Shown: positions 41,642-49,706 of the stretch, piece by piece
Layout: every line of letters starts with the position of its first letter
How positions within the stretch are numbered: the stretch's first letter is position 1
Source of the DNA: Streptomyces hyaluromycini
GTDB lineage: Bacteria > Actinomycetota > Actinomycetes > Streptomycetales > Streptomycetaceae
Assembly: GCF_002217755.1 (NCBI RefSeq)
Contig: NZ_BCFL01000031.1
Span: 186,001-250,000 of the forward strand
DNA length: 64,000 nt
Reading direction: 5' to 3'
Program-made: the position numbers and the translations under genes
The notes under the pieces: model-generated
The model's database searches: none
Seen by the model: the letters and a program-made list of their open reading frames with translations, nothing else
Told to the model about the DNA's origin: nothing

Positions 41642-42643
41642 TCAGAGTACGAAGCCGGCCGGGAACGGGTCGGCCGGGTCCAGCAGATACTGGGCGGTGC
41701 CGGTGATCCAGGCACGGCCGGTGAAGCTGGGCAGGACCGCGGGGAGCCCCGCCACCTCGGTGGTGCCGAGGAGCCTGCCGGTGAACCGGGTGCCGATGAA
41801 CGACTCGTTCACGAACTCGGTGTCCAGGGGGAGTTCGCCACGGGCGTGCAGCTGGGCCATCCGCGCGCTGGTGCCGGTGCCGCAGGGGGAGCGGTCGAAC
41901 CAGCCGGGGTGGATGGCCATCGCGTGCCGGGAGTGGCGGGCCGTGGCGCCCGGTGCGACCAGGTGGACGTGGTGACAGCCGCGGATGGACGGATCCTCGG
42001 GGTGGACCGGCTCCGCCTCCGCGTTGATCGCCTCCATGAGGGACAGGCCCGCCCGGAGGATGTCGTCCTTTCGGGTGCGGTCGAAGGGGAGGTCGAACTC
42101 GTCGAGGGGGAGGATGGCGTAGAAGTTGCCGCCGTATGCCATGTCATATGTCACTGACCGCCCGTCAGCGAGCACGATCTTCCGGTCCAGCGCGACGGAG
42201 AACGACGGCACGTTCCGCAGCGTGACGTTCCTCGCCGCGCCGTCCTCCACCGCCACCTCGGCGACGACCAGGCCGGCCGGGGTGTCGAGCCGGATGGTGG
42301 TGACCGGCTCGACGACCTCCACCATCCCGGTCTCCACGAGCACGGTCGCCACGCCGATCGTGCCGTGCCCGCACATCGGCAGATAGCCGGAGACCTCGAT
42401 GTAGACCACGCCCCAGTCGCAGTCGGGCCGGGTCGGCGGCTGCAGGATCGCCCCGCTCATCGCGGAGTGCCCGCGCGGCTCGTTCATCAGCAACTGCTTG
42501 ATGTGATCGCGGTGTTCACGGAAGTACAGCCGCCGCTCGTTCATGGTCGCGCCGGGGATGGTCCCGATCCCGCCGGTGATCACACGGGTGGGCATGCCCT
42601 CGGTGTGCGAGTCGACGGCGTGCAGGACGAGTTTGCTGCGCAT
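41642..42643 (-). CDS. Proline racemase family protein, probable 4-hydroxyproline 2-epimerase
   Basis: A 333-residue PLP-independent epimerase. It has the general acid/base cysteines in SGYLPMCGHGTIGVAT (Cys near residue 90) and DRSPCGTGTSARMAQL (Cys near residue 253), the arrangement of proline racemase and Hyp epimerases rather than dehydratases, which have Thr at the second site. It would turn trans-4-hydroxy-L-proline into cis-4-hydroxy-D-proline. It follows the DapA-family gene in the same operon; with the dehydrogenase subunits upstream this makes a complete route to alpha-ketoglutarate semialdehyde. Confidence 0.9.
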   Translation of the reverse strand: MRSKLVLHAVDSHTEGMPTRVITGGIGTIPGATMNERRLYFREHRDHIKQLLMNEPRGHSAMSGAILQPPTRPDCDWGVVYIEVSGYLPMCGHGTIGVATVLVETGMVEVVEPVTTIRLDTPAGLVVAEVAVEDGAARNVTLRNVPSFSVALDRKIVLADGRSVTYDMAYGGNFYAILPLDEFDLPFDRTRKDDILRAGLSLMEAINAEAEPVHPEDPSIRGCHHVHLVAPGATARHSRHAMAIHPGWFDRSPCGTGTSARMAQLHARGELPLDTEFVNESFIGTRFTGRLLGTTEVAGLPAVLPSFTGRAWITGTAQYLLDPADPFPAGFVL

Positions 42644-42701
42644 GACGCTCCTGGTGGGTCGGGGGTCAGGGGCCGGTCGCCGGTCACGCCGGTCACGCCG
42701 G

Positions 42702-43598
42702 TCACGCCAGTCCGGCCGCGACGGCCTTCTCGGTCGCCGCGCGGACCGCGGCCTCCTGCTCCGGCAGCAGCGGCACGCGCGGCGGGCGGCAGGCGCCGCC
42801 GTGGCGGCCGACGATGTCCATGGACAGCTTGATCGCCTGGACGAACTCGACCCTGGAGTCCCAGCGCAGCAACGGATGCAACTGCCCGTACAGCTGCTTG
42901 GCGGTGTCCAGGTCGCCGCCCGTCGCCGCGCGGTACAGCTCGGCCGTCGCGGCCGGCAGCGCGTTCGGGTAACCGGCCACCCAGCCCTTGGCGCCCGCCA
43001 TCGCCAGCTCCAGCAGCACGTCGTCGGCACCGATCAACAGGTCCAGATCCGGGGCCAGTTCGGCGAGATGATAGGCGCGCCGGACGTCGCCCGAGAACTC
43101 CTTGACGGCCTGGACGTACCCCTCGCCGTGCAGCTTGGCGAGGAGTTCCGGGACCAGGTCGACCTTGGTGTCGATGGGGTTGTTGTACGCCACGACGGGC
43201 ACCCCCGCCTTGGCGACCTCCGCGTAGTGCGCCAGGACCGAACGCTCGTCGGCGCGGTAGGCGTTGGGCGGCAGCAGCATCACGGCCGCGCAGCCGGCGT
43301 CCCGGGCCTGCTCGGCCCAGCGGCGGGCCTCGGCCGATCCGTAGGCGGCGACCCCGGGCATGACCCGCGCCCCGCCGACCGCGGCCACGGCGGTCTCGAC
43401 GACCTTGGCGCGCTCCTCGGGGGTGAGCACCTGGTACTCACCGAGCGAGCCGTTCGGTACGACGCCGTCGCAGCCGTTTCCGACCAGCCAGGCGCAGTGC
43501 TCGGCGTACTTGTCGTAGTCGACGGAGAGGTCGTCGCCGAGCGGGAGGGCGGTGGCTACGAGGACGCCTCGCCAGGGGTGGGGGTGCGGGGTGGACAT
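42702..43598 (-). CDS. DapA-family lyase, probable pyrroline-hydroxycarboxylate deaminase
   Basis: A 298-residue TIM-barrel class I aldolase-like protein. The catalytic Tyr lies in VPVVAYNNPIDTKVDL and the Schiff-base Lys in YVQAVKEFSGDVRRAYH at about residue 165; GSLGEYQVLTPEER matches the substrate-binding loop. In hydroxyproline clusters this family converts 1-pyrroline-4-hydroxy-2-carboxylate to alpha-ketoglutarate semialdehyde with loss of ammonia. The neighbouring epimerase and dehydrogenase genes support that reading; dihydrodipicolinate synthase itself is unlikely. Two ATGTSACAT operators lie 45-80 bases before the start. Confidence 0.85.
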   Translation of the reverse strand: MSTPHPHPWRGVLVATALPLGDDLSVDYDKYAEHCAWLVGNGCDGVVPNGSLGEYQVLTPEERAKVVETAVAAVGGARVMPGVAAYGSAEARRWAEQARDAGCAAVMLLPPNAYRADERSVLAHYAEVAKAGVPVVAYNNPIDTKVDLVPELLAKLHGEGYVQAVKEFSGDVRRAYHLAELAPDLDLLIGADDVLLELAMAGAKGWVAGYPNALPAATAELYRAATGGDLDTAKQLYGQLHPLLRWDSRVEFVQAIKLSMDIVGRHGGACRPPRVPLLPEQEAAVRAATEKAVAAGLA

Positions 43599-43644
43599 CG
43601 GGGCTCCTTCGGGTGGTCGGGGTGGTCGGGGTGATCCGGGTGGC

Positions 43645-43676
43645 ATGTCACATACCACCCCGGTGGCATGTGACAT
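43645..43676. promoter_or_regulatory. Paired GntR-type operators
   Basis: ATGTCACAT (43645-43653) and ATGTGACAT (43668-43676), each embedded in GGTGGC-, have centres 23 bp apart, about two helical turns. They sit between the DapA-family start and the end of the flavoprotein gene. The TGT-N-ACA core fits a FadR-type regulator. Confidence 0.65.
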
Positions 43677-43677
43677 A

Positions 43678-45096
43678 TCACTGTTCGTCGTCGGCGCTGC
43701 CCGCCCGCGCGAGCACCCCGAGCGGCACCGGCCGGGCGAACGGCCTGCGTGCCGCGGTCTCCGGGCAGCCGGCGAGCCCGGCGACCGCCGTCCCGCACAT
43801 CCGCCCCTGGCACCAGCCCATCCCGGCCCGCGTGAGCAGTTTGACGGTCCGTACGTCTCCGGCGCCCAGCTCGGTCACGGCCCGCCGGACCGCCCCGCCG
43901 GTGACCTCCTCGCAGCGGCAGACGACCGTGTCGTCCGTGACCTGCTCGGCCCAGTGGGCGGGCGGCGCGTAGGCGTCGTCCATCGCCGCGGCGAACCGGC
44001 GCAGACCCGCACGGGCCCGGTCGGCCCCCGCCCAGCCGCGCGGGTCCGGCTCCCGGCCCGACAGCCGCGCGGCAGCAGACCGGCCCGCGATGTGCCCCTC
44101 GGCGAGGGCCAGGACCGCGCCGCCGACGCCGGTTGCCTCGCCGGCGGCCCACACCCCCGGCACGTCGGTGCGCTGCTCGTCGTCCACGTGCACCGCGACC
44201 CCGTCGATCCGGCAGCCCAGGCCCTCGGCGAGGTCGGTGTGCGGGAGCATGCCGTGCCCGACGGCCAGGGTGTCGCAGCCGATGCGCCGCCGGGTGTCCG
44301 GCCGTACCCGGCCCGCGGTGTCGAGCGCGGCGACGGTGGCGGCTTCGAGCCGCTGGTCGCCGTGTGCCTCGACGACAGTGTGGTGGACCAGGGTGGGCAC
44401 CCCGTGCCGCAGCAACCGGGCCGCGTGGCGCGCGCCTTCGGCGAGCTTGGCCGGCTGGGCGGCCAGCGCCGGTGAGCGCCGTACGAAGGCCCGCGGGTCG
44501 GCGGAGTCCACCAGGGCCGCCACCTGGGCGCCGGCCGCCGCGAGCCCGGTCGCGACCGGCAGCAGCAGTGGTCCGGTGCCGGCGACGACCGCCGTACGGC
44601 CCGGCAGCACCAGTCCGCCCTTCAGCATGGCCTGCGCGCCGCCCGCCGTGACGACACCGGGGAGCGTCCAGCCGGGGAACGGCAGCACCTTCTCGTAGCC
44701 GCCGGTGGCGAGCAGCACCGCGTCCGCACGCACCTCGGCGGGCCGCTCCTGCTCGGGGCCGAGCAGCGCGTGCACGGTGAAACCGGACCGCCGCCGCGTC
44801 ACGCACCACACGTGATGGTCCCGCAGATGTACGACCAGGCCTGCCGTGATGTGCCGGTCGAGGCCGTCGCGCAGCCGCTCCCAGTCGCGCCACCGGTGGT
44901 GCAGTGCCTGCGGGCGGCGGGCGCCGAGCCCGGCGGCGGGCTGCCGGTAGAACTGACCGCCGGCCTCCGGCGCCGCGTCGACCAGGGTGACGCGCAGCCC
45001 GTGCCGGGCGGCGGCCAGGGTGGCGGCGAGACCGGCCGGGCCGGCGCCGATCACGGCGAGCCGGGGCGACGTCTCCGGCCGGCTCGCGTCAGTCAT
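43678..45096 (-). CDS. FAD/NAD-binding subunit of D-hydroxyproline dehydrogenase-type complex
   Basis: A 472-residue flavoprotein related to HcnB, OoxA and LhpF-type subunits. N-terminal FAD loop: RLAVIGAGPAGLAATLAAAR; a second nucleotide fold RTAVVAGTGPLLLPVATGLA; GVWAAGEATGVGGAVLALAE near the end of the FAD domain. The C-terminal region has a BFD-like [2Fe-2S] cysteine set (VVCRCEEVTGGAVRRA, then GMGWCQGRMCG). It overlaps the small ferredoxin-like gene by 8 bp. In hydroxyproline catabolism such three-subunit enzymes oxidise cis-4-hydroxy-D-proline and pass electrons on. Confidence 0.85.
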   Translation of the reverse strand: MTDASRPETSPRLAVIGAGPAGLAATLAAARHGLRVTLVDAAPEAGGQFYRQPAAGLGARRPQALHHRWRDWERLRDGLDRHITAGLVVHLRDHHVWCVTRRRSGFTVHALLGPEQERPAEVRADAVLLATGGYEKVLPFPGWTLPGVVTAGGAQAMLKGGLVLPGRTAVVAGTGPLLLPVATGLAAAGAQVAALVDSADPRAFVRRSPALAAQPAKLAEGARHAARLLRHGVPTLVHHTVVEAHGDQRLEAATVAALDTAGRVRPDTRRRIGCDTLAVGHGMLPHTDLAEGLGCRIDGVAVHVDDEQRTDVPGVWAAGEATGVGGAVLALAEGHIAGRSAAARLSGREPDPRGWAGADRARAGLRRFAAAMDDAYAPPAHWAEQVTDDTVVCRCEEVTGGAVRRAVTELGAGDVRTVKLLTRAGMGWCQGRMCGTAVAGLAGCPETAARRPFARPVPLGVLARAGSADDEQ

Positions 45097-45388
45097 CGTG
45101 CCCCGTGCCCTGCTGCGTACGGATCGCATCGCCCGGGTGCACGGGCACCACGCAAGCCCGTTGGTTGGGGCGGCCGTTGACGGTGACCAGGCAGTCGTAG
45201 CAGACGCCGATCCCGCAGAAGACCCCGCGCGGACGGCCCTCGCCGCGGGTGGTCCGCCAGGACGTGACACCGGACGCCCAGAGCGTGGCCGCGACCGTCC
45301 GGCCGGGCAGCGCCACGAGCTCGCGGCCGTCGAAGGTGACGGTGAAGGCGGGGCCCGGCCGGGCCTGCGCCAGTTTCAGGGGATTCAC
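45089..45388 (-). CDS. (2Fe-2S)-binding subunit (HcnA-like)
   Basis: A 99-residue ferredoxin-like protein with the plant-type cluster FCGIGVCYDCLVTVNG (C-x4-C-x2-C) and a fourth Cys in NQRACVVPV. It starts VNPLKLAQARPGPAFTVTFD. Size and cluster match the gamma subunits of HcnABC- and LhpBEF-like dehydrogenases. It overlaps both flanking genes (4 bp upstream, 8 bp downstream), so the three are translated together. Confidence 0.9.
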   Translation of the reverse strand: MNPLKLAQARPGPAFTVTFDGRELVALPGRTVAATLWASGVTSWRTTRGEGRPRGVFCGIGVCYDCLVTVNGRPNQRACVVPVHPGDAIRTQQGTGHDD

Positions 45389-46530
45389 ACGGTCTCCTCG
45401 CCGAAACGCTCGGGACGGAACGGGGTCAGGTCCAGCTCGGGGCTCTTGCCGCTCAGCACCTGGGCGATCAACTGCCCGGTACCGGTGGCGAGTCCGATCC
45501 CCGCGCCCTCGTGCCCGCAGGCGTGGAGGAGGCCCGGCACACGCGGGTCGGGGCCGATCGCGGGGAGGCGGTCGGGCAGATACGGGCGGAAACCCAGGTA
45601 GGTGCGCATCGCCCGGACCCCGGACAGGAAGGGGAACAGCCGGGTCGCGCCCGCCGCCAGCGCCCGTACGGGCGGCAGGGAGAACGACCGGTCGAAGCCG
45701 ACGCGTTCCCGGCTCGCGCCGATCAGGACCGGCCCGGCCGCCGTGCCCTCGACGACCGGAGAGGTCTGCAGGGTCGCCGAGTCGCTGGCCACGTCGGCCA
45801 CATAGTCGGCGGCGTACACCTTGTGCCGTACCCGGGGCGGCAACGGCTCGGTGACCAGGACGAAGCCGCGCCGGGGAAGGACGGGCAGGTGCACACCGGC
45901 GAGGGCGGCCACCTCGCCGCCCCAGGTCCCGGCCGCGTTCACCACGGCCGGGGCGTGGATCTCGCCGTGGTCGGTACGCACACCGCGTACGGCACCGCTG
46001 GCGCCGCGCAGCACCCCCGTCACCGTACGGCCGGTCGACAGACGGGCGCCGGAGGCCCGTACCAGATGCGCGGCGGCCAGCGTCGGCATCACCTGGGCGT
46101 CCTGGGGATAGCGCACTCCGCCCGCCAGACCGGGTGCCAAGTGCGGTTCCAGCTCGTGGAGTTGATCCGCGCCGACGTTCTCCGCCGTCACCCCGGCGGC
46201 CCGTTGCCCGGCCGCGAACCTCTCCAGGGCGGCCAGGCCTTCGGGATCGGCGGCGACGACCACCCCGCCCTTGGGCTCGTACTCGATCCGGTCACCCAGC
46301 TCTCCGGCCAGGCCGGTCCACAACCGGCCGGACAGCAGGGCGAGTTCCAGCTCGGGTCCCGGCTCCTTGTCGGAGACGAGCAGGTTGCCCTCGCCCGCCC
46401 CGGTGGTGCCGCCGGCCACCGGGCCGCGATCCACCACGACGACGTCCAGACCCGCCCGGGACGCGTACAGGGCGCAGGCGGCGCCTGCCATGCCCGCCCC
46501 GATCACTACGACGTCGCAGGTCAGTCGCAT
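45385..46530 (-). CDS. DAO-family FAD catalytic subunit (HcnC-like)
   Basis: A 381-residue D-amino-acid-oxidase-type flavoprotein: DVVVIGAGMAGAACALYASR at residues 6-25, then VDRGPVAGGTTGAGEGNLLV, and near the end ACGHEGAGIGLATGTGQLIA. This is the expected substrate-oxidising subunit for cis-4-hydroxy-D-proline or a similar imino acid. First gene of the three-gene operon. Starts are ATG 46530 or GTG 46536; neither has a clear ribosome site. An ATGTCACAT operator lies ten bases further upstream. Confidence 0.85.
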   Translation of the reverse strand: MRLTCDVVVIGAGMAGAACALYASRAGLDVVVVDRGPVAGGTTGAGEGNLLVSDKEPGPELELALLSGRLWTGLAGELGDRIEYEPKGGVVVAADPEGLAALERFAAGQRAAGVTAENVGADQLHELEPHLAPGLAGGVRYPQDAQVMPTLAAAHLVRASGARLSTGRTVTGVLRGASGAVRGVRTDHGEIHAPAVVNAAGTWGGEVAALAGVHLPVLPRRGFVLVTEPLPPRVRHKVYAADYVADVASDSATLQTSPVVEGTAAGPVLIGASRERVGFDRSFSLPPVRALAAGATRLFPFLSGVRAMRTYLGFRPYLPDRLPAIGPDPRVPGLLHACGHEGAGIGLATGTGQLIAQVLSGKSPELDLTPFRPERFGEETV

Positions 46531-46545
46531 GCTCACGGCAGTAAT

Positions 46546-46554
46546 ATGTCACAT
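46546..46554. promoter_or_regulatory. GntR-type operator before the dehydrogenase operon
   Basis: ATGTCACAT, flanked by TAAT and GGCAC, identical in core to the two sites at 43645-43676 and ten bases from the dehydrogenase start. A repressor here would block the operon promoter. Confidence 0.6.
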
Positions 46555-46789
46555 GGCACAAGGCAGGGGAAGACCGCCGGCATCGGCGGCACAGCGGCCC
46601 GCCCCGGCGGCACGAACGCCCCTGCCTGCCACGGGCGTTGTGTCCGCCCTCGCCGACGCCCCGCTCGTCCACGCCTGCGCCTGCGCGGTGTTCACCGTGC
46701 GCCGTCGCGCCGAACAGGAGTCCGCGGCCGGCGGCGAGCCGGCGCTCGTAACCGCTCTGCCGACGCCCGTGACCGCCCTGCGGAGCTGA
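46553..46789 (+). CDS. Possible small protein, unrecognised
   Basis: A 78-codon reading divergent from the dehydrogenase operon. From about codon 27 its third positions are over 90% G/C while second positions are near 50%, the Streptomyces coding signature. The peptide includes VVSALADAPLVHACACAVFT then VRRRAEQESAAGGEPALVT, with a Cys-Ala-Cys pair, no TM helix and no known family. There is no ribosome site before the ATG; GTG 46639 would give a shorter product. It may be a relic or a genuine small gene. Confidence 0.3.
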   Translation: MAQGRGRPPASAAQRPAPAARTPLPATGVVSALADAPLVHACACAVFTVRRRAEQESAAGGEPALVTALPTPVTALRS

Positions 46790-46868
46790 TCGACGTCCCG
46801 AATGGCGCTCCCGAGTTGACAGGAAGACGATGGAGTGGTGGACGGGAGTTCGAAGGGAGGACACCGTC

Positions 46869-47234
46869 ATGCTGGAGATCAAGACGGTCGACAAGCCGGA
46901 CGAGCGGCGCGACTTCCCCCGCGGTCACCTGGAGGCCGTGCACATGACCGGCCTCGACTTCGCCATCGCCACCTTCGAGCCGGGCTGGCGCTGGTCGGAG
47001 TCGGTGGCGCCGATCGCGGGCACCGAGAGCTGCATGATCCACCACAACGGCTACGTGGTGAAGGGCAGGATGCACCTCGTCATGGACGACGGCGGCGAGG
47101 GCGAGATCGGCCCCGGCGACGTCTTCGTCCTTCCGGCGGGGCACGACGCCTGGGTCGTGGGGGACGAGCAGTGCATCGTGTACGACTTCGCCGGCGGCAT
47201 GGCGACGGGCTACGCGAAGGCCGAGGAGGGCTGA
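46869..47234 (+). CDS. Small cupin-domain protein
   Basis: A 121-residue single cupin barrel. First motif: EVHMTGLDF to SCMIHHNGYVVKGRMHLVMD (with HH and a later Glu in the GEIGPGDVFVLPAGHDAWVV second motif). The barrel seems able to bind a metal through these His residues. GGAGG lies eight bases before the ATG. It stands alone between divergent and convergent units, followed by a strong terminator. Function is unknown; it may be a regulator-like or isomerase-like cupin. Confidence 0.8.
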   Translation: MLEIKTVDKPDERRDFPRGHLEAVHMTGLDFAIATFEPGWRWSESVAPIAGTESCMIHHNGYVVKGRMHLVMDDGGEGEIGPGDVFVLPAGHDAWVVGDEQCIVYDFAGGMATGYAKAEEG

Positions 47235-47254
47235 GGAAGGGCTGGGGTGCCCAG

Positions 47255-47289
47255 CGGGTGCCGTCACCTTCCGTAGGTGACGGCACCCG
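47255..47289. terminator. Bidirectional terminator hairpin
   Basis: A 14-bp perfect stem, CGGGTGCCGTCACC (47255-47268) with GGTGACGGCACCCG (47276-47289), and a 7-base loop. It lies between the convergent cupin and VWA genes, 20 bases after the former. Confidence 0.8.
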
Positions 47290-47302
47290 GTGTGTCACAC
47301 CG

Positions 47303-48697
47303 TCACACCGGCAGCAGTCGCGCGATCAGCCCGCCGAGCTGGCGGGCGGTGCGGCACTCGTGCATCTCCACCAGTTCCGCGTAGTCCGGCGCGGCCGAGT
47401 CGCCGGTGCCCCACAGGGAGAGCGGCTCGGGGTTCAGCCAGTAGACGCGCCGCGCCTGTCCGGCGATCCGGCGGACGGCGGCGAGGTTCGGGTCGAGGTT
47501 GTTGGTGCGGGCGTCGCCGAGCACGAACACCGTGGTGCGCGGCCCCACCGCGGCGCCGTACCGCTCCGCGAACTCGCCGAGCGCGACGCCGTAGTCGCTG
47601 CTGCCGTGCCAGCCGGTGAGTGTCGCCTCGGCGCGGATCCGGGCGCCGAGCCCCTCCGGATCGGCCCGGCCGTGCTCCAGGAGGCCGGTCACCTCGTCGA
47701 TCCGGTTGACGAACGCGAAGACCCGGACCTTGCTGAACTGGTCGTGGAGCGCCTGCACCAGCAGCATCGTGAAGTCGGAGAACCCCGACACCGAGCCGGA
47801 GACATCGCACAGCAGCACCAGCTCGGGGCGGACCGGCCGGCGCCGCCGCAGTACCGGCCGCATCGGCACCCCGCCCGTCGACAGCGAGCCGCGCAGGGTG
47901 CGCCGCAGGTCGATGGAGCCCCGCGCAGCCCGGCGGCGGCGCGCGGCCAGCCGGGTGGCCAGCTTCCGCGCCAGCGGTTGTACGGTCCTGCGCAACTCGG
48001 TCAGCTGTTCCCGCCCGGCGGACAGGAAGTCCACCCGGTCGGCGCTCGGTGCCACCGCACGCCGGGCGATCCGGTCCCGTCCGCGCCGCTCGGCCACCCG
48101 CCGCCGGGCCTCCGCCGCGACCATGCCCCGGAAGGCCTCGATCCGCCGCCGGATCTCGTCGTCGAGCAGCCGGTCCGCGAACCCCGTGCCGCCGCCCCGC
48201 GCCCGGACGTCCGCCCGCACCCGCGCGAGCAGCGTCTGCGGCCGCAGCCGGTCCAGGGTCTGGTACGACGACCAGCCGTCCGAGCCCGGCGAACTCCCGT
48301 ATCCGCCCAGGCCGTCCACGGCCTCGGCCGCCAACTGGCGTAGCAGCGCGGTGTCGTCGTCCGCCAGCGCGGCCGCGAGCCGCTCCCGCAGCTCCTCCCG
48401 GTCGGCGGACCCGGCGCCGGAGGCACCGCCGGGGCCGCCCACCCCGCGCGGGAAGTAGAGGTCGAAGACCTGGTCGAACACGGCCCGTTGGCCGGTGCCG
48501 TGCAGCAGGGTCGCGGCCAGCCCCTCGCGCAGCAGCTCCCGGTCCGCCAGACCCAGCGCCGCCACCGCCCGGCCCGCGTCCACGGTCTCCCCGGTGCCGA
48601 TCCGCACCCCGTGCGCGCGCAGCGCGCCGGCCAGACCCGTCAGCCGGTCGGCGAGGTCGGCCGGAGCGTCGGCCGGTGCGCCGGCCGGTGTGCTCAC
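47303..48697 (-). CDS. VWA domain (CoxE-like) protein
   Basis: A 464-residue protein with a long helical N-terminus, a basic middle (RLAARRRRAARGSIDLRRT) and a C-terminal von Willebrand A domain with the metal-ion site ELVLLCDVSGSVSGFSDFTM (DxSxS), then TVFVLGDARTNN. Such VWA proteins work with MoxR ATPases as chaperone pairs that insert metal cofactors or assemble complexes, as CoxD/CoxE do. It overlaps the MoxR gene by 4 bp, so both are made together. The client is not in the window. Confidence 0.85.
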   Translation of the reverse strand: MSTPAGAPADAPADLADRLTGLAGALRAHGVRIGTGETVDAGRAVAALGLADRELLREGLAATLLHGTGQRAVFDQVFDLYFPRGVGGPGGASGAGSADREELRERLAAALADDDTALLRQLAAEAVDGLGGYGSSPGSDGWSSYQTLDRLRPQTLLARVRADVRARGGGTGFADRLLDDEIRRRIEAFRGMVAAEARRRVAERRGRDRIARRAVAPSADRVDFLSAGREQLTELRRTVQPLARKLATRLAARRRRAARGSIDLRRTLRGSLSTGGVPMRPVLRRRRPVRPELVLLCDVSGSVSGFSDFTMLLVQALHDQFSKVRVFAFVNRIDEVTGLLEHGRADPEGLGARIRAEATLTGWHGSSDYGVALGEFAERYGAAVGPRTTVFVLGDARTNNLDPNLAAVRRIAGQARRVYWLNPEPLSLWGTGDSAAPDYAELVEMHECRTARQLGGLIARLLPV

Positions 48698-49551
48698 AGC
48701 GCGTCCAGGTCCAGCTTGGCGGCCGCCTTCTGGATGTCGTCCTGGTGCTTGAGGATCACGCCCAGGGAATCCCGTACGACCTGCTCGTCCAGCGTGTCGG
48801 CGCCCAGGGCCAGCAGGGTGCGCGCCCAGTCGATCGTCTCCGCCACCGAGGGCACCTTGCGCAGGTCCATCGCTCGCAGCGCCCCGACCACCCGGACCAC
48901 GGACTCGGTGAGCGCCTCGGTGAGCTCCGGCACCTTCAGCCGTACGATCCGGCGCTCCAGCTCCTCGTCCGGGAAGCCGATGTGCAGGAACAGGCAGCGG
49001 CGGCGCAGCGCCTCGGACAGCTCACGGCTGGCGTTGGAGGTGAGCACGACGAACGGGCGGCGGGTCGCGGTGACCGTGCCCAGTTCGGGGACCGTCACCT
49101 GGAAGTCGCTGAGCACCTCCAGGAGCAGGCCCTCCACCTCGACGTCGGCCTTGTCGGTCTCGTCGATCAGCAGCACCTTCGGGTCGTCGCCCCGGATCGC
49201 GGTGAGCAGCGGGCGGGGGAGCAGGAACTCCTCGCTGAAGATGTCGGTGCGGGCCTCGTCCCAGCTCTCGTCCCGGCCGGCGCTGATCCGCAGCAGCTGC
49301 TTGGCGTGGTTCCACTCGTACAGGGCCCGGGACTCGTCCACGCCCTCGTAGCACTGCAGTCGCACCAGCCGGGCCCCGGCCACCGCGGCCACGGCCTTGG
49401 CCAGCTCGGTCTTGCCGACTCCGGCGGGGCCCTCGACGAGGAGCGGCTTGCCGAGCCGGTCGGCCAGGAAGACGGTGGTGGCGACGGCGGGGGAGGCGAG
49501 GTAGCCGGTCTCCGCGAGGCGGGCGGAGACGTCGTCGACGGATGTGAACAA
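48694..49551 (-). CDS. MoxR-family AAA+ ATPase
   Basis: A 285-residue ATPase: Walker A LLVEGPAGVGKTELAKAVAA at about residues 36-55, Walker B VLLIDETDKADVEVEGLLLE and sensor 1 VLTSNASRELSEALRRRCLF with the arginine finger region. It acts as a chaperone with the VWA protein made from the next gene. The start is TTG; the peptide begins MFTSVDDVSARLAETGYLAS. A TetR gene runs in the opposite direction, 155 bases away, with two palindromes between them. Confidence 0.9.
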   Translation of the reverse strand: MFTSVDDVSARLAETGYLASPAVATTVFLADRLGKPLLVEGPAGVGKTELAKAVAAVAGARLVRLQCYEGVDESRALYEWNHAKQLLRISAGRDESWDEARTDIFSEEFLLPRPLLTAIRGDDPKVLLIDETDKADVEVEGLLLEVLSDFQVTVPELGTVTATRRPFVVLTSNASRELSEALRRRCLFLHIGFPDEELERRIVRLKVPELTEALTESVVRVVGALRAMDLRKVPSVAETIDWARTLLALGADTLDEQVVRDSLGVILKHQDDIQKAAAKLDLDAL

Positions 49552-49661
49552 CGGGGCCTCCGGCTGATCAGGGTCGGGGAACGCACGCAGGCAGAACGTA
49601 CGCAGGGAACAGGTCCGGGTTCCTATCTAAGCGCTTGTTCACCGCCTGGGCCACCCTGTAT

Positions 49662-49671
49662 ACCGATCGGT
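49662..49671. promoter_or_regulatory. Putative TetR operator at the tetR promoter
   Basis: ACCGATCGGT is a perfect palindrome, extended to ATACCGATCGGTTT with one mismatch. It lies where a -35 box would be for TAACCT (49694-49699) and the ATG at 49707. AAGCGCTT at 49629-49636 is a second palindrome between the divergent genes. Confidence 0.55.
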
Positions 49672-49706
49672 TTCCTCACAGTGCCCCGCGCGGTAACCTC
49701 GGCCGT

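Noticed and set aside
42138..42153. ATGTCATATGTCAC inside the epimerase gene
   Set aside because: Not a true TGT-N-ACA palindrome and coding; treated as chance.
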